The notes: generated by a model not told the origin, from the letters alone. A stretch of DNA of 64,000 nucleotides from Lactovum miscens (GCF_014202895.1 NZ_JACHHV010000006.1:1-64000); one strand, 5' to 3'. Positions 1-9,075 are shown, counted from the stretch's first letter. Translations and numbers: made by a program.

Positions 1-492
1 ACGTTGGTTAATTTCCTCTGGACGTTGGTCAATGGACAAGCCATACGGACGCTTGGGGTGTGTTTTCCGAAGCTTCTTTGCTTTCTTATAATGCGTGGTA
101 TTTTACATCCAACCAGCCCTTATCTACCCAGTGATAGAGGGTGCGAAGGCAAACACCTGTCAGGTCTTGGAGAATGACTTCTAATGATTTTTTATCTCTG
201 ACACCCACACGAATGGTTTCATTGAGTGCATAGGTGAGCTTAGAAGGACGGCCGCAGTGACTTTTATTGACGCTATGGTGTTCTTGTGCATGAGATGCAG
301 AGTACTTTGTCTTTATTTTTAAGTGCACTTCCCTTCCCCTTGACGAAGTTCATTGTTTATTGTCTGAGGGGCTTTATTCAAGAGCTGAGCGATCCGACGG
401 TTACTTAGCTTCTCCTTGTTGTGCCAACGTTCAATCAACTGACGTTCTGCATAAGTAATTTCTTTGCCTTTTGTGTTAGAATCATCTTGCAT
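1..492 (-). pseudogene. Decayed IS30-family transposase (N-terminal part, cut by window edge)
   Basis: Reading from an ATG at 492 on the minus strand gives a helix-turn-helix N-terminus (TYAERQLIERWH, then RRIAQLLNKAPQTINNELRQG) typical of IS30-family transposases. The frame breaks near 330 and continues in another frame as HLKIKTKYSASHAQEHH, GRPSKLTYAL and LRTLYHWVDKGWLDVKYHAL. It breaks again near 88 and resumes as KTHPKRPYGLSIDQRPEEIN up to the window edge. Two frameshifts make an active enzyme unlikely. The DDE catalytic core would lie outside the window. Family assignment is from motif recognition; I cannot name the element. Bases 493-793, between this remnant and the AraC-type gene, hold no gene that I recognise. 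Confidence 0.75.
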
Positions 493-793
493 CTGAATCC
501 TTTTCTACTTTTTGTTCTTTCAAACTCAAGTATAAGAGATTCAGGTGTTTTTTTCTTGCTTCAGGTGGCTAAACTAATTTTACAATTTGCCATAATTTTT
601 TTATTTACCAAAAGCTATATAAAATTGAGGATATTTTTGGCAAAATACTTGGCTGAATTGATGCGGCACCAAAATGACGTTTTCTATAGATTCGGGGCTA
701 AATATCCAAATTGTTGAAAGTTCCCGCATATGATAAATTAATTGATTTCTAGCATTTTTCAAAAAACTCGTTAGCCATTTTTTCAATCATTTC

Positions 794-1777
794 CTATCCT
801 TTCTTCATACGAAACTCCTTTGGCTTGACACCATACTTTTTCGTAAAAATTCGATAAAAATAGTTCAGATTAGAAAACCCCACTTGCTCAGCAACATCAG
901 TAATAGGAAGCGTTGTTAATTCTAGGAGAAGTACCGAATTTTTAAGCCTTTCTTCATTAAGTAATTCTGTAAAAGTATGACCCAGCTTCGCCTTCAAAAG
1001 ATTCGACAAATAATTCTTATTATAAGCTAGCTTTTTACTTAGCTCGCTCAATGTTAAAGTCTGATATTCACTTTCAATATATTTCAGACTCTGGATTATC
1101 GTTTCATTTGTGATTGTCTTTTGCACTACACCGTTGAGATGATAGTCAGTATTTCCGATTAATTCCATAAATAAAATAGGTACATATGAGCGTAAAATTT
1201 CGTTGGAAAAAGTCAACCCTGTAAAATAAACATTAATCATCTGTTCCAGAATATCCCGAATTGTTGGATTCTTTTCTGCATCAAAAAAGACAAAACCACC
1301 TTCCGAATGCTTGGAAATATCCTGCATCAAGAATTGAAAAAGCATGTTCTTTTGCTGCTTCAATTCCGAAAGTAGTTCCGTACTAAAATTTTCCATAGGG
1401 AAAATAATATTGATTAAAATGTCATGTTCAGAAAGTGCACGTATCTTGTGGTGGCTATTATTATCCATCAAAAGTAAATCTCCTGTGTGTAACGTAAAAG
1501 GCTCACCATTGATAATCTGCTCACACTTGCCATCTAACATATAGTTAAATTCCAAAAAATCATGTGTATGAGTTGGGTAATCTGCAAATCGATTATGTTT
1601 ACTAATATAAACTGCCCGATTCTTCAAAAAGAAAGTTTTTACAAAGGATAAGTCCTTGTTTTTACCTGTAATAAAAGCATTATTAGGATAATCAAAGATG
1701 ACCTCTTGAGTTTCTTTCTGAATTAATTCAATAGTATTATAGTTGTATAAATAGTCTTTAACCACATTGTTTAGCAT
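794..1777 (-). CDS. AraC-family transcriptional regulator, probable rhamnose regulator
   Basis: A 327-residue AraC/XylS-type regulator. The N-terminal half (about residues 40-120) has a cupin-like sensing domain with the His-rich stretch YPTHTHDFLEFNYMLDG. The last ~100 residues hold two helix-turn-helix units, including LSELSKKLAYNKNYLSNLLK and the typical ending ITDVAEQVGFSNLNYFYRIF followed by KKYGVKPKEFR. The start is ATG with AAAGGAA about 8 bases upstream. It is divergent from rhaB-rhaA-rhaD-rhaM, so the likely role is sensing rhamnose (or a linked sugar) and activating that operon. The ligand is inferred from position only. It sits next to a decayed IS30 element but is itself intact. 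Confidence 0.85.
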   Translation of the reverse strand: MLNNVVKDYLYNYNTIELIQKETQEVIFDYPNNAFITGKNKDLSFVKTFFLKNRAVYISKHNRFADYPTHTHDFLEFNYMLDGKCEQIINGEPFTLHTGDLLLMDNNSHHKIRALSEHDILINIIFPMENFSTELLSELKQQKNMLFQFLMQDISKHSEGGFVFFDAEKNPTIRDILEQMINVYFTGLTFSNEILRSYVPILFMELIGNTDYHLNGVVQKTITNETIIQSLKYIESEYQTLTLSELSKKLAYNKNYLSNLLKAKLGHTFTELLNEERLKNSVLLLELTTLPITDVAEQVGFSNLNYFYRIFTKKYGVKPKEFRMKKG

Positions 1778-1978
1778 TTTTAGATTCCTTTATTCTCCTA
1801 AATCAATATAACATATAACCTGTAAATTGAATAGCTAATTATCACTTGACAAGTAATGTAAATTAGATAGAAAATAGCTTACGATTTGATATTATAATTA
1901 TTTTAAAAATAAAATAAAATTAACTTATCAAAAATAAAATGTAATTTTTGAAAATGAATGAAAGAAGAAAAAAACATA

Positions 1979-2070
1979 CAAAAGCAAATTTGATTATGAA
2001 ATCATTTTGCTTTTGATACATTCAATTCTATGTTAGAGATTTTATTTGATACCTTTGATCAAAGTATCAA
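1979..2070. promoter_or_regulatory. Inverted repeats in the divergent AraC-rhaB control region
   Basis: Two separate dyads are visible. Ten-base arms CAAAAGCAAA (1979-1988) and TTTGCTTTTG (2006-2015) flank a 17-base loop. Then 2046-2070 reads TTGATAC, an extra C, the perfect palindrome TTTGATCAAA, and GTATCAA. The second is a strong candidate for a dimeric regulator site or a structured RNA. The rest of the 580-base region shows no intact gene. One open stretch in 2179-2313 (ILIPAYLGNLKTIPDFFF, ending at a TAA) may be a gene remnant or chance. Confidence 0.45.
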
Positions 2071-2281
2071 CATTTTACCAATGAATTTTGAATTATGGAA
2101 CTAGCGGTTTGATCAATCATACTTTATGTCGAAACTATTTGAGTAAAATGGTAGAGATTGCTAAATAAGGGAACGAAATTTTGATACCAGCTTACTTGGG
2201 GAATCTGAAGACTATTCCAGATTTTTTCTTCAAAGATACTGACACAACCATGATTAAGTTTTCATTCACTGACATAGTTAT

Positions 2282-2313
2282 TGGTATAATCCTTTACCAA
2301 ATATCAAGGTAAG
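2282..2313 (+). promoter_or_regulatory. Probable rhaB promoter with extended -10 and small dyad
   Basis: TGGTATAAT at 2282-2290 is an extended -10 element. No good -35 lies at 17 bases, which suits an activator-dependent promoter. Just downstream TTACC (2294-2298) and GGTAA (2308-2312) form a short inverted repeat that could be an operator. The rhaB ATG follows about 65 bases later. Confidence 0.5.
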
Positions 2314-2356
2314 CTTTATATGAAGATATAAAAATTATGGAGTAATTCAATATATA

Positions 2357-3778
2357 ATGATAGATTACAAAAATTACATTGCAATTGATATCGGAGCAAG
2401 CAGTGGTCGACTTATTTATGGTTATCTGAAATCTGGAAAACTACAGCTTGAAGAAATTCATCGTTTTAAAAATGGCTTTCACCAAATCAATCATCATGAC
2501 CGCTGGGATATTGACTTTCTTATTCGAGAAATATTTATTGGTCTTGAAAAAGTCAAAGAACGAGGAGTTGATGAATGTAGAATAGGCATTGATACTTGGG
2601 GGATTGATTATGTACTCATAAGAAAAAATGGTGAAAAAATAGCTGATCCGATAAGTTATCGTGACAAAAGAACAAACAACAAAATGCAAGAATTTTGTTC
2701 TAAAGTTTCTAAAGAAAAAATTTATGAAAAAACTGGCATTCAATTTTTAGACTTTAATACCCTTTACCAACTTTATGCTGAAGACAAAGAAACATTAGCT
2801 AAAGCAGATAAATTACTTTTTATTCCTGACTATATAGGTTATATTTTGACTGGGAGGCAAGTAACAGAGGTCACAAATGCTTCTACTACACAAATGTTGA
2901 ATCTAAGAAAAGAGCTATTTGATTCAGAACTCCTAGAAGCATTACATATCAAACCAGAACTTTTCAACCCTTTAGTTGACCCAGGAACTGTTCTCGGTGA
3001 AATTTGTGAAAAATGGTATGACCAATATGATCTGCCAAAAGCAGAAGTTATCACTGTTGCCACGCACGATACGGCCAGTGCAGTTTCCGGCACGCCAGTA
3101 TTAAATTCTGATAAAGATAACTGGGCTTATATCTCAAGTGGAACATGGTCATTGATTGGGCGTGAGCTCAAAACACCTATCAATACTAAAGAGGCCTATG
3201 AAAGCAACTTTACCAATGAATGGGGGGCTTACGGAACTTACCGGTTTCTCAAAAATATAATGGGAATGTGGATGATCCAAGAAGTTCAGAGACTTTTTGA
3301 AAATGGTAAAAATACATATTCACAAATTGCGACTTTATCACAAGATACACCATTTTATAATTCTATCGTTGATGTCAGAGACATACGGTTCACCAATCCA
3401 CCTAACATGATTGAAGAAGTCCAAAACGCCTGTAGGGAAACGAATCAGCCTATTCCAGAAACTCTTGGAGAGTTGGCAAACTGTATTTATTCAAGTCTTG
3501 CAATAAGCTATAAAGAAGAGTTGAAAAATCTTGAAAAATTATGTGGTGTGGCAATTGATGAACTTTACATTGTAGGTGGAGGTAGCAACGTTGAAGTTCT
3601 TAACCAACTCACGGCAAATCTAGCAAGAGTTAAAGTTTATGCAGGACCGAGTGAAGCAACTGCAATCGGGAACCTGATTGTTCAGATGATCGCGTATAAA
3701 GATATTGCAAGTATTAAAGAAGCTCGTAAAATTATTTATCAATCCTTTGAGATAAAGGAATATCAACCACAAGTATAG
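2357..3778 (+). CDS. rhaB: L-rhamnulokinase
   Basis: Phosphorylates L-rhamnulose to L-rhamnulose-1-phosphate with ATP. The 473-residue protein belongs to the FGGY carbohydrate kinase family. It starts with the phosphate-binding motif [14 protein letters not shown] and has the substrate-loop stretch [12 protein letters not shown]. The mid-protein block [12 protein letters not shown] with [11 protein letters not shown] is characteristic of RhaB, and [17 protein letters not shown] is the C-terminal ATP-binding motif. Length matches the family (about 470-490). It is the first gene of the rhaB-rhaA pair; rhaA begins 26 bases after its stop. Confidence 0.95.
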   Translation: MIDYKNYIAIDIGASSGRLIYGYLKSGKLQLEEIHRFKNGFHQINHHDRWDIDFLIREIFIGLEKVKERGVDECRIGIDTWGIDYVLIRKNGEKIADPISYRDKRTNNKMQEFCSKVSKEKIYEKTGIQFLDFNTLYQLYAEDKETLAKADKLLFIPDYIGYILTGRQVTEVTNASTTQMLNLRKELFDSELLEALHIKPELFNPLVDPGTVLGEICEKWYDQYDLPKAEVITVATHDTASAVSGTPVLNSDKDNWAYISSGTWSLIGRELKTPINTKEAYESNFTNEWGAYGTYRFLKNIMGMWMIQEVQRLFENGKNTYSQIATLSQDTPFYNSIVDVRDIRFTNPPNMIEEVQNACRETNQPIPETLGELANCIYSSLAISYKEELKNLEKLCGVAIDELYIVGGGSNVEVLNQLTANLARVKVYAGPSEATAIGNLIVQMIAYKDIASIKEARKIIYQSFEIKEYQPQV

Positions 3779-3804
3779 TAATTTAAATAGAAAGAAGGTA
3801 CAAA

Positions 3805-5067
3805 GTGACGGATGAAACAAAAATTATCCAACGTTTTGAAGATGCAAAGGAACAATTTTCAGCAATAGGTGTAGATGTTGATGGAGCCCTTAAAATTTTA
3901 GAAAAAATAAAAATTTCAATGCATTGTTGGCAAGGAGATGACGTTCATGGTTTCATAAACCCAGGTTTAGAGTTAACTGGAGGAATTATGTCAACAGGGA
4001 ATTATCCAGGAGCTGCTCACACACCAGAGCAATTACGCAAAGATGCTCAAAAAGCCTTTTCACTTATTCCAGGAAAGCATAAATTTAATCTCCATGCGAT
4101 TTATGCAGATACTGATGAAAAAGTTGATCTTAACGAAATTGAGCCGAGACACTTTAAAAAATGGGTAGAGTGGGCAAAAGAACAGGAAATTGGTCTTGAC
4201 TTTAATCCTACATTCTTTAGTCACCCAATGTACAAAGATGGTTATACGCTCGCCCATCCCAATAAAAATGTGCGTGATTTTTGGATTGAGCATGGTAAAC
4301 GTGCACGTAAAATTGCTGAATATTTTGGTAAAGAACTTGGTCAACCAGCTTATAATAATTTCTGGGTACCAGACGGCAGCAAGGACAATCCAATTGATCG
4401 TTTGTCACCGCGTCGTCGGTTGATGGAATCTCTTGATGAAATTTTTTCCGAAGACATTTCCGAAGATTATACCGTTGATACAATTGAATCAAAACTATTT
4501 GGGATTGGCGCAGAAGCTTATACTGTAGGTAGTCATGAATTTTACATGGGCTATGGAATCAGTCGTGGCAAGACGATTTTAATGGATGCGGGGCATTTTC
4601 ATCCAACAGAGGTAATTTCAAATAAGATTTCAAGTTTATCACTTTTTTTACCAAAATTAATGCTCCATGTCAGCCGTCCTGTTCGTTGGGATTCAGACCA
4701 TGTCATTATTATGGATGATGAACTTCAAGAAATCATGAAAGAAATTGTCCGTGGGAATCTTCTTGAACGTACAGCAATTGGTCTTGACTTTTTTGACGGC
4801 ACAATCAATCGTGTTGCTGCTTGGGTTGTAGGTGTTCGTAATGCTCAAAAGGCTTTGCTTAAAGCTCTTCTTGAACCAACAGCCGACCTTAAGAAGGTTG
4901 AACTTAAATTTGATTTCACGAAGCGCCTAGTTTTGACTGAAGAGTACAAAAGCTTACCTTTTGGTGCAGTTTGGGACTATTTTTGCTTCATGCAAGATGT
5001 TCCGGTTGGGTTGGATTGGTTTCAAGAAATCCAAGATTATGAAAATGATGTCTTAAACAAACGATGA
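3805..5067 (+). CDS. rhaA: L-rhamnose isomerase
   Basis: Converts L-rhamnose to L-rhamnulose, the step before RhaB, using divalent metal in a TIM barrel. The 420-residue length is usual for RhaA. Recognisable family stretches are MHCWQGDDVHGF, GGIMSTGNYPGAAHTPEQLR, DFNPTFFSHPMYKDGYTLAH, DAGHFHPTEVISNKIS and RPVRWDSDHVI, which carry the metal-ligand His, Glu and Asp residues. The start is GTG at 3805 with GAAGG 8 bases upstream. It follows rhaB closely and is probably co-transcribed. Confidence 0.95.
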   Translation: MTDETKIIQRFEDAKEQFSAIGVDVDGALKILEKIKISMHCWQGDDVHGFINPGLELTGGIMSTGNYPGAAHTPEQLRKDAQKAFSLIPGKHKFNLHAIYADTDEKVDLNEIEPRHFKKWVEWAKEQEIGLDFNPTFFSHPMYKDGYTLAHPNKNVRDFWIEHGKRARKIAEYFGKELGQPAYNNFWVPDGSKDNPIDRLSPRRRLMESLDEIFSEDISEDYTVDTIESKLFGIGAEAYTVGSHEFYMGYGISRGKTILMDAGHFHPTEVISNKISSLSLFLPKLMLHVSRPVRWDSDHVIIMDDELQEIMKEIVRGNLLERTAIGLDFFDGTINRVAAWVVGVRNAQKALLKALLEPTADLKKVELKFDFTKRLVLTEEYKSLPFGAVWDYFCFMQDVPVGLDWFQEIQDYENDVLNKR

Positions 5068-5118
5068 TATCTACAAGTCTAAAATATGGTTAAATATTTA
5101 GAAAATGAATTATTTATC

Positions 5119-5182
5119 AGTTACATGTGATTTTCGTTTCCTATATTTTGCTATAAGGAAATAAATATCTTATGCTGTAACT
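5119..5182 (+). terminator. Nested inverted repeats after rhaA
   Basis: Outer arms AGTTACA (5119-5125) and TGTAACT (5176-5182) enclose inner arms TTTCCTATA (5137-5145) and TATAAGGAAA (5152-5161). The outer right arm runs into TTTTGTT. This could be a weak terminator or an mRNA-stability structure between rhaA and rhaD. Confidence 0.4.
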
Positions 5183-5220
5183 TTTGTTATTTGCAGACAA
5201 TCTTTTTAATAATCAGGTCA

Positions 5221-5249
5221 TTGACGGGTATACTAATATACAGTATACA
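5221..5249 (+). promoter_or_regulatory. Promoter of rhaD-rhaM with an overlapping GTATAC dyad
   Basis: TTGACG (5221-5226), a 17-base spacer and TATACA (5244-5249) form a near-consensus sigma-A promoter. The spacer and -10 contain GTATAC (5228-5233) and GTATAC (5243-5248), each self-palindromic, with TATA between, so a repressor or activator site may overlap the promoter. It gives rhaD-rhaM transcription separate from rhaB-rhaA. Confidence 0.7.
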
Positions 5250-5284
5250 AACAAATTGAAAATAATAAATTGAATAGAAAGCAT

Positions 5285-5315
5285 TTATACTGGTAGAAGT
5301 TATCTGCCAATATAA
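5285..5315 (+). promoter_or_regulatory. Hairpin in the rhaD 5' leader
   Basis: TTATACTGGTAGA (5285-5297) can pair with TCTGCCAATATAA (5303-5315), with one mismatch and one G-U pair, leaving a 5-base loop. It lies 14 bases upstream of the rhaD ATG, close to its ribosome-binding region (GAGAAG), so it could modulate translation. Confidence 0.35.
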
Positions 5316-5329
5316 ATATAAGAGAAGAA

Positions 5330-6148
5330 ATGAAAAAAAATATTTTGGAAGCATCATTTATTGTTAACATGTGTAAAACAACACATAATCTTTATCAACA
5401 TGGCTGGGATGAACGCAATGGTGGTAATATTTCAATGATTTTAAGTGAAGAGGAAGTCAGCGAGTATCTGGATATTAGTGATGTAAAACGTGTGATTCCA
5501 ACCAAATTTGATGCTTCAAAACTGGCTGGGAAATATTTTATAGTAACTGGTGCTGGGAAATATTTTAAAAATGTTATAGACGCCCCAGCAGTAAACATGG
5601 GAATTGTACATGTGCAAGAAAATGGAAACAATCTCGATTTGCTTTGGGGCTATGAAGATGGTGGATTTCCCACGAGTGAACTTCCATCACACTTTATGAC
5701 TCATATTTCTCGACTTTCAGTTGATCTTGATAATAAAGTTGTTATACACTGCCATGCAACAAATTTACTCGCGATGACCTTTACTTACTCACTTGATGAA
5801 CGAGAATTTACTCGGATTCTTTGGCAAATGTGTACAGAATCGCTGGTTGTATTTCCGGATGGCGTTGGTATTTTGCCATGGATTGTACCCGGAACGAATG
5901 AAATTGGTGTAGCAACTGCTGAAAAAATGCGAACATCTCGTCTAGTAATTTGGCCTTTCCATGGTGTTTATGGAGCAGGAAAAGATCTTGATGAAACCTA
6001 TGGCTTGGTTGAAACGGCTGAAAAGTCGGCTCAAGTTTACACGTTGACACAGGCTCAAGGCGGGATTAAACAAACATTGACTGACCATAATTTACGTGAG
6101 TTGGCTGAAGCATTTCACGTTGTGCCAAAAGTTGGATATTTGGAATAA
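5330..6148 (+). CDS. rhaD: Rhamnulose-1-phosphate aldolase
   Basis: Class II zinc aldolase splitting L-rhamnulose-1-phosphate into dihydroxyacetone phosphate and L-lactaldehyde. The 272-residue length and residue positions match the E. coli enzyme. E117 lies in FPTSELPSH, H140 and H142 in VVIHCHATN, and H211 in WPFHGVYGAG; these correspond to the known catalytic Glu and three zinc-binding His residues. The N-terminal HGWDERNGGNISM motif is also typical. It has its own promoter, and rhaM starts 4 bases after its stop. Confidence 0.96.
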   Translation: MKKNILEASFIVNMCKTTHNLYQHGWDERNGGNISMILSEEEVSEYLDISDVKRVIPTKFDASKLAGKYFIVTGAGKYFKNVIDAPAVNMGIVHVQENGNNLDLLWGYEDGGFPTSELPSHFMTHISRLSVDLDNKVVIHCHATNLLAMTFTYSLDEREFTRILWQMCTESLVVFPDGVGILPWIVPGTNEIGVATAEKMRTSRLVIWPFHGVYGAGKDLDETYGLVETAEKSAQVYTLTQAQGGIKQTLTDHNLRELAEAFHVVPKVGYLE

Positions 6149-6152
6149 AAAG

Positions 6153-6467
6153 ATGATTAAAAAAGCAGTACGAATGAAAGTTTTCCCAGGCAAGCAAAAA
6201 GAGTACGAAAAACGGCATGAAAAGCTTTGGCCAAATTTGAGCTCAATGCTTAAAGAATATGGCTGTATAAGTTATTCTATCTGGTTAGATAAGGATACCA
6301 ATTACCTTTTTGGGTATCTTGAAATCGAAGATGAAGAAAGATGGATAAAAGCTGCTGATACAGCAATCAACCGTAAGTGGTGGGACTACATGGCAGATAT
6401 CATGGACACTAATATGGACAATTCGCCTGTATCTGTAGATCTATATCAAGTTTTTGATTTGTTTTAG
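6153..6467 (+). CDS. rhaM: L-rhamnose mutarotase
   Basis: Interconverts alpha and beta anomers of L-rhamnose so that RhaA receives the right form. From the ATG at 6153 the product is 104 residues, the usual RhaM length. A longer reading from 6096 only adds sequence overlapping rhaD in another frame. Motifs are MKVFPGKQKEYEKRHEKLWP near the N-terminus, SYSIWLDKDTNYLFGYLE in the middle, and RKWWDYMADIMD with the typical PVSVDLYQVFDL ending. It is the last gene of the rhamnose cluster. Confidence 0.95.
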   Translation: MIKKAVRMKVFPGKQKEYEKRHEKLWPNLSSMLKEYGCISYSIWLDKDTNYLFGYLEIEDEERWIKAADTAINRKWWDYMADIMDTNMDNSPVSVDLYQVFDLF

Positions 6468-6559
6468 TTATGGGGATTATAAGTTTGATATACTGTTGAA
6501 CAGTTTAGAGTGATGTAATAACATTTCTTTAAAATAAAGTCATCCACGTTTAAAATTTT

Positions 6560-6588
6560 GACAATAGCTGAGACTGTTGTCTTTTTTA
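6560..6588 (+). terminator. Terminator of the rhamnose operon
   Basis: GACAATAG (6560-6567) pairs with CTGTTGTC (6574-6581, one G-U pair) around a 6-base loop, followed by TTTTTT. This is a standard intrinsic terminator about 90 bases after rhaM. Confidence 0.8.
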
Positions 6589-7886
6589 TTTTGAAGAAAT
6601 TGTTGGATCAGATAATTAGAAATCAGGAAGGTGATGAAATGGAGTAACCCTTCACTTTTCAAAGCGCATTTTGTCGCTTATAAGTTCAGGATGGGTTTTA
6701 TATATGAACTCAAAAATCAATTTTGGTAATTTACAGCCAATTACTTGTCGCTAATGTCTTATAGTACGGAAAATTCAGCACACAACAATGATAAAATAAG
6801 TGAAAAATTAAAAAACTTGGAATATCAATAGTTGATGTAAAAGAGTTGTAATAGTAATATAAGGGGGTGGTGGGTGGAGACCATTGATGTTTTCATCTTG
6901 TCTTAAGTTGATAAAGATTGAATCATATGTTGGAATACTAGAAATAGTTTTTGGGGTTATGGAATGACAAAACTGTTTCTTAGACTGGTTAAACAAAGTT
7001 TGGGTTTTGCTTATGCGGAAGTATACGTAAAAGTTGGATTCAGAAATGTAACAAATTCCATTAACAACGAAGTTGGTCTGTTGGTTATGTATGTTAATCA
7101 CTTGAAAAGTGATTTGTCAAAGAACATTGTTGCTGAACTTTATGCAGACAAGGTTGCTCATCAAGGAAATATTTCTTCCGACTATTTTCAGAAATTTGCT
7201 GATTTAGCAGTTAATGCATTGAATAGTCGTGAGATTATAAGTTTGAATACGAAAGCTGTTCTTGAAAAAGATTAAAGGATAAAAGTAACACAAGCTAACG
7301 ATTTTTTTGTTCATTTAGCTCGTGTGCAGATGGATAGCAAATCTTTTTATTGAAATACAGACAAGCATTGATAATGATTAGGGGTATCGGTTATGTATGG
7401 AGGAACTGAGAATGATAACCAGAGCTCATGGTATTTTTATGAAATATATACCGATCTAAAAGCTTATGGCATACATTGCGAAGCGACCCAGCTGATTTAT
7501 TGTCAGATCACCTTTAGTCATCAGTTCACAAATATGTTTTCCTCGTAGAAAACAAAGGCACATATAAAGAATCTTATATTGCATTTGACAATTGGCTTGA
7601 AGTAACAGAGAGTTGAATCTCACAATTTTTTATGGTTTGGTAATAATTTTGCTATTCTCTAGTAAAATGTTCTTATGCCATTTAGTTGCGTGAATTTCAA
7701 TGTGGTAAAGTTGTTATCGGTGTTTGATAGATACTGTTTAAAGAGATATTAACCTTTTGGGGTTTTCTTGTCTTGATAATCTAAAGTGGAATTAAAGCCA
7801 AAATTTGCAGTTATTGCTTGCAACTTTTAGTAATTATAATTTGTTCTAACCAATTTCTTTATAAAGGAATGATCAATCACCCCTAG
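6589..7886. other. Mostly non-coding, apparently decayed spacer upstream of rpsL
   Basis: Apart from the weak ORF at 6964-7275 I see no convincing gene in about 1.3 kb. A short open stretch at 7394-7549 (MYGGTENDNQSSWYFYEIY and on) has a poor ribosome-binding site and no recognisable family. The sequence looks like a gene graveyard, but no clear parent family is recognisable. Confidence 0.4.
6964..7275 (+). CDS. Hypothetical protein, possibly a remnant
   Basis: An open frame of 103 residues (MTKLFLRLVKQSLGF start, LNTKAVLEKD end) that I do not recognise. It has no signal peptide or obvious membrane segment, and the middle part (LSKNIVAELYADKVAHQ) looks like an ordinary soluble helical protein. 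There is no strong Shine-Dalgarno sequence; GGAATG directly overlaps the start. It is isolated between the rhamnose terminator and the rpsL promoter. It may be a truncated relic or a chance frame. Confidence 0.3.
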   Translation: MTKLFLRLVKQSLGFAYAEVYVKVGFRNVTNSINNEVGLLVMYVNHLKSDLSKNIVAELYADKVAHQGNISSDYFQKFADLAVNALNSREIISLNTKAVLEKD

Positions 7887-7915
7887 TTGACAAATCCAAA
7901 CGGTATTGATATAAT
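7887..7915 (+). promoter_or_regulatory. Consensus sigma-A promoter of rpsL-rpsG
   Basis: TTGACA (7887-7892), exactly 17 bases, then TATAAT (7910-7915): a perfect consensus match, as expected for a ribosomal-protein operon. The rpsL start is about 175 bases after the expected transcription start, giving a long leader. Confidence 0.92.
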
Positions 7916-7960
7916 TTATCACGGTACTTTTTACATTTGGATTTTCCAAGGAGAACGTAA

Positions 7961-7978
7961 ATGTTGCCAAACTTCTAG
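7961..7978 (+). CDS. Possible five-codon leader peptide upstream of rpsL
   Basis: AAGGAG at 7948-7953 precedes an ATG by 7 bases, and the frame reads Met-Leu-Pro-Asn-Phe-stop. The Shine-Dalgarno match is better than that of rpsL itself (AGGAG). It sits in the leader about 40 bases after the expected transcription start. It could be a translated attenuator-type leader or a standby ribosome site; chance is also possible. Confidence 0.3.
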   Translation: MLPNF

Positions 7979-8098
7979 TCAGAACTTGTCTCAAGCGAAC
8001 ATATACTGACAACCAAATTTAAAACAAAACGAAAGGAATGCTTTTCACAGATTTTTATCGCTTGGCAAAATGCGAAAATCAAAAAAAGCAGGAGATTA

Positions 8099-8512
8099 AT
8101 GCCTACAATTAATCAATTAGTGAAGAGCCCTCGTAAATCAAAAATTACGAAGTCTAAATCACCAGCCATGAACGTTGGCTACAACAGCCGCAAAAAAGTT
8201 CAGACTAAAATTTCAAGTCCACAAAAACGAGGTGTAGCAACTCGTGTTGGAACAATGACACCTAAGAAGCCTAACTCAGCGCTTCGTAAGTTTGCGCGTG
8301 TTCGTCTTTCAAACCTAATGGAAGTTACAGCTTATATTCCAGGTATTGGTCACAACTTGCAAGAACACAGTGTTGTACTTCTTCGTGGTGGGCGTGTTAA
8401 AGATCTTCCAGGGGTACGTTACCACGTAATTCGTGGAGCTCTTGATACTGCCGGTGTTACTGGTCGTAAGCAAGGCCGTTCTAAATATGGCGCAAAACGT
8501 CCAAAAGGATAA
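8099..8512 (+). CDS. rpsL: 30S ribosomal protein S12 (uS12)
   Basis: Decoding-centre protein of the small subunit. The 137 residues include [12 protein letters not shown] at the N-terminus, [19 protein letters not shown] (the conserved loop holding the Lys positions linked to streptomycin resistance) and [19 protein letters not shown]. The Lys in KPNSA is intact, so no classical resistance change is visible there. AGGAG lies 5-6 bases before the ATG. It is first in the str operon and is followed by rpsG after 19 bases. Confidence 0.98.
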   Translation: MPTINQLVKSPRKSKITKSKSPAMNVGYNSRKKVQTKISSPQKRGVATRVGTMTPKKPNSALRKFARVRLSNLMEVTAYIPGIGHNLQEHSVVLLRGGRVKDLPGVRYHVIRGALDTAGVTGRKQGRSKYGAKRPKG

Positions 8513-8531
8513 GAGAGAGGAGATAAGTTAA

Positions 8532-8999
8532 ATGCGTAAAAATCGTGCCCCAAAACGTGAAGTTTTGGCAGATCCAGTTTATAGCTCAGTAGTTGTCTCA
8601 CGCCTTATCAACCGTCTTATGCTTGACGGCAAACGTGGTGTAGCAACTTCAATCGTTTATGGTGCCTTTGATCAAATCAAAGAAGTTAGTGGAAACAACC
8701 CACTTGAAGTATTCGACCAAGCAATGGAAAATATCATGCCTATGCTTGAAGTCCGTGCTCGTCGTGTTGGTGGTTCTAACTATCAAGTTCCTGTTGAAGT
8801 TCGTCCAGAACGTCGTACTACACTGGCCCTTCGTTGGTTGGTAACTATCGCTCGTAAGCGTGGTGAACACACAATGCAAGAACGTTTGGCTAAAGAAATC
8901 ATGGATGCAGCAAACAATACAGGCGCAGCAGTTAAAAAACGTGAGGACACTCACAAGATGGCTGAAGCAAACCGTGCCTTCGCTCACTTCCGTTGGTAA
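8532..8999 (+). CDS. rpsG: 30S ribosomal protein S7 (uS7)
   Basis: Binds 16S rRNA in the head domain and nucleates assembly of the small subunit. The 155 residues have the usual features: [17 protein letters not shown] start, [16 protein letters not shown], the [20 protein letters not shown] segment, LALRWLV and the C-terminal [37 protein letters not shown] upstream supplies the ribosome-binding site. A terminator follows, partly separating it from fusA. Confidence 0.98.
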   Translation: MRKNRAPKREVLADPVYSSVVVSRLINRLMLDGKRGVATSIVYGAFDQIKEVSGNNPLEVFDQAMENIMPMLEVRARRVGGSNYQVPVEVRPERRTTLALRWLVTIARKRGEHTMQERLAKEIMDAANNTGAAVKKREDTHKMAEANRAFAHFRW

Positions 9000-9040
9000 T
9001 AAATTCAGTCAATCTGAGACTTTATTAATAAGTGACTCAA

Positions 9041-9075
9041 AACTGAGCTGGGCGTTAGCTCAACTCAGTTTTTTT
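9041..9075 (+). terminator. Terminator between rpsG and fusA
   Basis: AACTGAGCT (9041-9049) and AGCTCAACTCAGTT (9057-9070) form a long stem with a small bulge, followed by TTTTTTT. It implies that some or all fusA transcription starts downstream or reads through. Confidence 0.8.

Noticed and set aside
421-717. Plus-strand frame of 98 codons rich in Phe and Leu
   Set aside because: It overlaps the IS30 remnant on the other strand and AT-rich spacer, has no ribosome-binding site and resembles no protein.
7394-7549. 51-codon frame MYGGTENDNQ and on
   Set aside because: No proper ribosome-binding site, no recognisable family, and it lies in decayed-looking sequence; mentioned only in the spacer entry.
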